Shown here: one piece after another, positions 58,403 through 64,000 of the stretch
Layout of the letters: each line of letters starts with the position of its first letter
Position numbering within the stretch: the first letter of the stretch is position 1
Assembly (NCBI GenBank): GCA_004352715.1
Contig: SCFE01000031.1
Location: 1,302,626 to 1,366,625 of the forward strand
Direction: 5' to 3'
Origin: Hofstenia miamia
Taxonomy: Eukaryota; Xenacoelomorpha; Acoela
Length of the DNA stretch: 64,000 nucleotides
The notes under the pieces: model-generated
Seen by the model: only the letters and a program-made list of their open reading frames with translations
Database searches by the model: none
Told to the model about the DNA's origin: nothing
Program-made: the position numbers and the translations under genes

Positions 58403-61400
58403 CATAATTCTCGGCTTTCTTGGGATAAAAATCCGTTGAGTTCAATTTCCGATTTGCAAACTTCAATTATCTTTCCTACAAGTAAGAAATGAAATTTCTT
58501 TAAAATTGATAAAACTGTATTGGAAATTACTGAAACTTAATTGAGGCTAGTGAATACCAGTCTGAAAAATTTGACCAATAAAATCAGTTAAAAATAATCT
58601 TGGTATTATTTTCATAATTATGAAGATATACCTAACAAATATTGCTTTCATTAAGGCAATGAATGCTTGTTGCTAAATATGCCCATATTTAAAGATATTC
58701 ATCTTATGCCAATATTAAACATGCGGTTGAGTTAGAAATGATACCATACACATTTTGAACTCCTAATTCAGTTTTGTAAATAATTGTCTAGGTTGAAATT
58801 CCCTTAGGTCCTTCAAAGAAAGTTATGTATTACAGACATTTCTCGATCAAAGTAACGTTCACTAAACATCATTACAGAATATAATTGAATTGATTTTTAC
58901 ATTTTCCGAGCTAGATATCTGCTTTACGTGAGAACTGAGTTATCAATCTCTCCAGAGCAGAAAATTATGTAAATTTCCAATAAATACACACATCACAATT
59001 TCTTCAGACTCTGAAATGGAATAAATTCTCTAATCATGGAGTACTTATAGAAATCCCTAATCGTATAATTTCCTTTTGATATGCGGCTGCGACCTAAGCT
59101 AATTAATATTTAAGGATGCAACGAATATTTTCCCTCAAAAACACAAAATTTATTCTATGTAAAATAAGAGGATTAGAATGCTTTAGAAGCAATGATTCTT
59201 CAAAGGGATTGGCATACGAATTTCTGTGTTATAAAATGTTTGACTAGAATTAAGCACAGATGTTGTACCATTTTTACATGTTATAATTGCCTTTTATTGA
59301 TTAAAATTGGAATAGTGTTATGAAACCAGTTTGTTGTTCAAATTCTAGTTATTGCTTTTAATGAAAATTTATTCGAAAATGACCAGCCTGGCTTATTCCA
59401 ACTCTGCGATTACAACAGTTAGGATATTTTAAACACTAAGTCTACAGTTTCAAAATCAAAAACAGTTTCCTGAAACATTGAGTTTTCAGATATTTTTTGC
59501 TGATTTTGATTTTTTGAATTTTTATGCTATTATTTGGCAAATTTGGACAAACTACATTTATATGTCTTTAAAACTGGGTCAGTGGGGTTCAACTTCGAAT
59601 AGCATAGTATAACAAGCCCTATCAAATACTGTATGCTAGGGTTCTGATAGACCAAAATTTTCTTAAGGCCAGTCTCATTTAATGTCCCATTGGATTCGGT
59701 CTCAGCATCATCCCATTCCAGTCCCATGAAATTTTCTGGTCCCCCAGTCCCATTGATCCCACAGCATGCCTTTTATTTCGACCAAAATTTGCAAAAATAA
59801 TATTCTGAAAATCATGGTCTCAGATGCTTTGTTTTTGGTGATAGGCCTATTGAGTTTTTTGGTTACAGTAAATTCTGAGATACTTGGTGGACCCTCAGAA
59901 TATATCATGGTATATCATGGCCTTAATGAACTGAAGTGTATACAAGTATAGGGCTTATAATCATGAGCAAAATGCAAAAAGCTAAAAATATATTAGGGGA
60001 AAACACTGTATGTGCTTAGACTAGTTGAAACAATACTTACTAGTCAAACGGCTACCTCAATGGATAAAATCTAATCCAAAATTCTTCATATAATTGTCGT
60101 TTTTGGCAGAAAAATAATACTGGTTAGTCACAAAGGATTCGATTTGAGGAGAAGAAGGATGCATTTTATTTATTTCCTGATTAAAAATTTTTAATAAAAT
60201 TTATTATTGATAATATTCATACTATAATGATAAGTGGAGATAAGATTTTATTAAATCTTTTGTGCAAATGATGCGTGAGAAAAGATGAACAAATTTTCTA
60301 AGTTATTATTCTGTTATACAATTTTATTACATTCTCCATCCATTTCTGCTACATGCAGTCATGACAATGTAGGGTAGACTGACATTTAATTGATGTAGCT
60401 CTTTAGCAATCTATAAAATATAATTCCATCCTTGACATATATCTATGTATGAACGTTTTGGTGTTAAGTGTTGAGCAGATATGGGGGATGCAGACAAGAC
60501 TAAGTTCTACAATGTATTTCTATGATATTCTCCAATAAATGAATTGCTCTCCCAAAGGCCTTTTTAAAAGTCCTAATTGCACCTAAGACATTCTCTGGAG
60601 AATATTTTCTAAACCATTTCTAATGGTCTTTATTTGTTAATAATTGGTATCCCCATAAACAAATACTTAGAGGAGTTAAAGCAGAAACACCCCCTATGCT
60701 TGCCAACTAGGTATTTGTAGTAATTGCTATGCACAATTGCAATAATTTGATTTCATCAATGAACGTTGCATTTATTTATGTTAATTTGTGCTAATTGCAG
60801 TAGTTGCTAAATAATTCATACAAATACAACGTCTTTATGTGCAGACATAGTGCAGGAAGCAATCGAAGGCAGTCTTGGTTATATTCAAAACCTAAATTAA
60901 TAGAAACGAATTTTTTAATAAATGCAAGAAATTAAATTTACAGATTTGTAAATAATTTAAGTGAAATGTTGAAATTTGTTTAACAGTTTAATGTAAGAAT
61001 GATTTTTTAGCAGGAATCACAATAGTTATTGAAAACTGGTTTTGTTGTAGCCAAGAACAGCGTGTTGAATCTTTAATCAAAAGCCAACAGAAGCTCTATA
61101 GTTTATGCATAATCAATTGAATCAATTTTGAATAATTTTGAAAAATTAATGTGTGCTTTGTTTTCCTTCACCTGGAACGGTCTTCTTACTGTATTGACAA
61201 TTGAAAAAAAAATTAGGAAAGTTTAAGTAGAGACTTTTTAAAAGTTTACAACAGCAATTCTTATTAAAATATTTCTAAATAGTTATTATAATTGAGCAAC
61301 TAACCCCAGTGGTGTCATGTCATGGCATGCTGGCGCCTGGGGCCAGGCCTAGGCCTCCAATTTTTTTAGAGATTTTTTGTATGAATTCTGTGACTTTTAC

Positions 61401-64000
61401 TTGTAAGCTAGAACAACTCGATACAAACTTCCACAATATCATGCATTACTACATACTAAAATAATTTAAATGCCAATTGGGAACTAATAGTTCGTTTTTC
61501 TTGCGTCCACAATGATGTTGTGGGAATTCAAAATTATAGCTTTCTTAAACAATTAAGATAAATACAGTTGTTCTCTTCAATTTTTGGGTGTACAACGCTC
61601 ACATTAAATAATGACACACTTGTTAGAATCGTCGATTAAGTATCATTAAAGTCATTGATTGCAGGCCAGTTGTAAAGCAGTATTCCTTGAGTAGACATCT
61701 AATTGTTTTTGGTTTTATAAAATAGATGTTTATAGATATACAGTGGTGACCCAAAGTCTATTGTATTTTAAAAGTAGTCGTTTTAGAAAAATAATTAATT
61801 GGAAGAACAATATTAACTTTAAAATATCATCATGTTTGTGGTATATTGTATTTTGCTGACATAGGCAAACAACATAGTTCAAGAATGCGTATTTTCCGTA
61901 TTTTATCCTTCATAAAAATTTCCCGAATTTTAACGAAATTCAAATGTTCAAAATACAATTTGTTAAAAAAAATTCCTTTCAAAAAAAACCGAAGACCAAA
62001 CAAACAAACAAACACGATTGGATTGTGCAGTATCTGATTGTATGTTTGATTTGAAGACTTGTGTTGTAGATATTTATATTGTAAATTTGACATCATTGAA
62101 CATTTTATGTTTCCAATATCTTAAAATTAGCATAATGCAAAAACTTTAACGAATTTGATTTGAATCGAAAAATTTTATATTGCAATGAATTCTCAAGCTA
62201 TGGGTTACAACAGTTGTATTAGCCAAAGCATAGATCAGAAATGGAAGTGGGGCGGGGCAAGACTTTTCAACAGTCGGTACGCATGGGGAAACCTGGGGCA
62301 AGAACACTTTTTAGTTAAGAAAGATTGAAATAAGAGATTGCCAATTTTAGAGATTGTAAAAGTATTTTTTACATCAAAGTTCCCTGCTTAAAAAAAATTT
62401 AATTTACTTTGAAATTTAGCGGTATTTTAACAAAAATTTATTGCCATGCATTTTTAGCTCTTGGTGAAATTTGATTCTATTCAATGATAACAGCAAGATC
62501 CTTTTGATCTGATAGGCTTTGCAATTACACTGGAAGGGTTGCAATTGTCCTTGTATAAATGTATTACACTAAATATTAGCTTTATGACAAGCTTCATATA
62601 GTTAAAATTAAATTTCATTTTGCTATTAATAATGTTATTAATATGCAGTGTCATCACGTTTGTTATTAGATTTCTATTGGTATTAATAGTAGAGATGACA
62701 TTTAAAAATGATTCTGTACCTTCTAGAAAGCAATGAAAAGTGTCATAGAACAAGTATAGAAAAAGGTCATAGAACAAATGAGGCTATACAATATAGTAAT
62801 TAGTCTTGGACCACAATGTTTGAGTAGGCCAATTTGTGGTGGTAGAATATAAAACGTGGGGCAATGTGGGGCAGATGTTAAAACAGGGAAATGAGGCAGG
62901 GCAGAATTTCTGTGGGGCGGAGCAGGGCAGTTGACAAAAATCCGCCTCACTTATATCTCTGGCGTAGATACGTTTTAGAATATTCCCATAACTATCTCAA
63001 AATTTTACACACTTTGACCAAGGTTGTAGATTGAATGGAAGCCTCTCGTTATCTACATTGTATCACAATACTAATTGCCCATTATAAATAACAATGAAAC
63101 ATTAATTTTGCATTGTGAAATTAATAACTTCATATTCCATAGTTAACACTCGCATTTTTATTAGATTTGTCCAAATCCTTCCGAAATCGTTGAAAACTAG
63201 CGTGAAGCCCTTCACACTGTGATGAGTTATTACGAATTGGCAATCAAACTAAATTCCAATGATCTCCGTCAGGTGACAACAAAATTATGGAGTGCAAATT
63301 GCAAAAATCGAGGGAATTTGTCGCTTCTAATCGACAATATTTGAGTTAAAAGTAGTTTGAAAGAGCTAACAATTATCAATATTTAATAGATAACTTATTT
63401 TAAAAATCCAAATATTTTTACCTTTTGAGAATTAGCAAGTTTGTTTAATATTTCACGAAAGCAAGCAAAAATCCTCATAAATGATTAATGAAGGCTTAGT
63501 GGGAAGTAAGTGTTCAGTTTGTTGACATTTAACTTATTGCTAAACTGTTGAAAAAATAAGTTTTGTTTTACAAAAATTTCTTATTAAACAGATGATGTAG
63601 AAGGAAAAATATGTTTAAAAATAGGCTTTCAAATGTTGGTGATAATCTACAAAATTACATAGGGGATGTCAATGCTATTTTTCGTGATGCAGCGTGATGC
63701 AGAATGGGGGGAGAGGTCCTTATCCTAGATTCATGACGTCACACTAATAATATTTAGGGACTTTTTCCAAAAAATATGTTTCTCTAAGTGCTTAGTTTTT
63801 ATATTTTACAAATTTTACTATCAGATTCGAATGTCGAACTCGCCAGAGCAAATTCAAATTCTAGGACTCGCGGAATACCAAAAAGCCCCAAACAAGATTT
63901 CCGCTCAAAGTCAAAACCGAGTGAAAAAAAACAGTTGCATAGAATGTTATTTCCATGAAAGGGTGCAGTATTCTTGGAGCAAACGCCAAAATTTTCGCCA
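58403..64000. other. AT-rich DNA, right edge
   Basis: No gene recognised. Notable are the AGTCCC word tract at 59690-59765, a GC-rich patch at 61310-61365 (GGCGCCTGGGGCC region), a lone Tc1-like terminus CAGTGGTGACCC at 61741 without a partner, and two GGGGCA word tracts (62233-62310 and 62848-62945). Confidence 0.5.

Noticed and set aside
1-64000. CRISPR arrays, bacterial operons, tRNA and rRNA genes
   Set aside because: No spaced identical repeats, no Shine-Dalgarno gene strings, and no tRNA B-box or rRNA core seen; the window is eukaryotic.

Overview
The window looks like animal nuclear DNA, probably from an AT-rich invertebrate such as a cnidarian or flatworm. The evidence is widely spaced short exons with GT-AG introns, a Cys-loop neurotransmitter-receptor gene found only in animals among eukaryotes, many (TA)n runs, and old Tc1/mariner, LINE, Ty3/gypsy and hAT copies. 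The species cannot be named from sequence alone. There are eight runs of N. The flanks of four of them carry duplicated sequence that looks like assembly error.

The only clear host gene is on the minus strand. It is a GABA-A/glycine-receptor-like, anion-type Cys-loop channel subunit. Six exons are visible, in transcript order: 43725-43587 (first ligand-domain part), 22968-22748 (loops A and E), 19971-19889 (83 bp, Cys-loop), 12016-11876 (loops B and C), 10808-10444 (M1 to M3) and 1191 to about 913 (M3-M4 loop). Phases agree at all five junctions, and every acceptor ends in TTAG. The signal-peptide exon (right of 43725) and the M4 exon (probably left of position 1) were not found.

Layout. 1-10443: last intron, with a 1.34 kb Tc1 element and two sizeable gaps. 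10444-12016: two receptor exons. 12017-22968: two receptor exons plus two more Tc1-type elements. 22969-43586: a 20.6 kb intron with a CR1/Jockey-like LINE reverse-transcriptase remnant (about 31.5-32.5 kb) and a decayed fragment of a LINE with a restriction-enzyme-like endonuclease (RLE) (about 35.2-35.75 kb). 43587-43725: most 5' visible exon. Right of it: a CR1-like LINE 3' end (43.96-44.6 kb), a cluster of RLE-LINE pieces (47.4-49.6 and 53.15-53.35 kb) flanking a decayed Ty3/gypsy element (about 49.6-53.1 kb, minus), a possible solo LTR (55958-56153) and a 124-bp hAT-type MITE with an 8-bp target duplication (58271-58394).

No transposable element here appears able to move by its own proteins. 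Tc1 copies carry stops, a frameshift or a lost catalytic glutamate. The gypsy copy has altered protease, reverse-transcriptase and integrase active sites. One LINE copy has lost its reverse transcriptase through an in-frame internal deletion. The least explained feature is a set of tracts, each made of one short GC-richer word repeated irregularly and imperfectly in the AT-rich background, with a different word in each tract.
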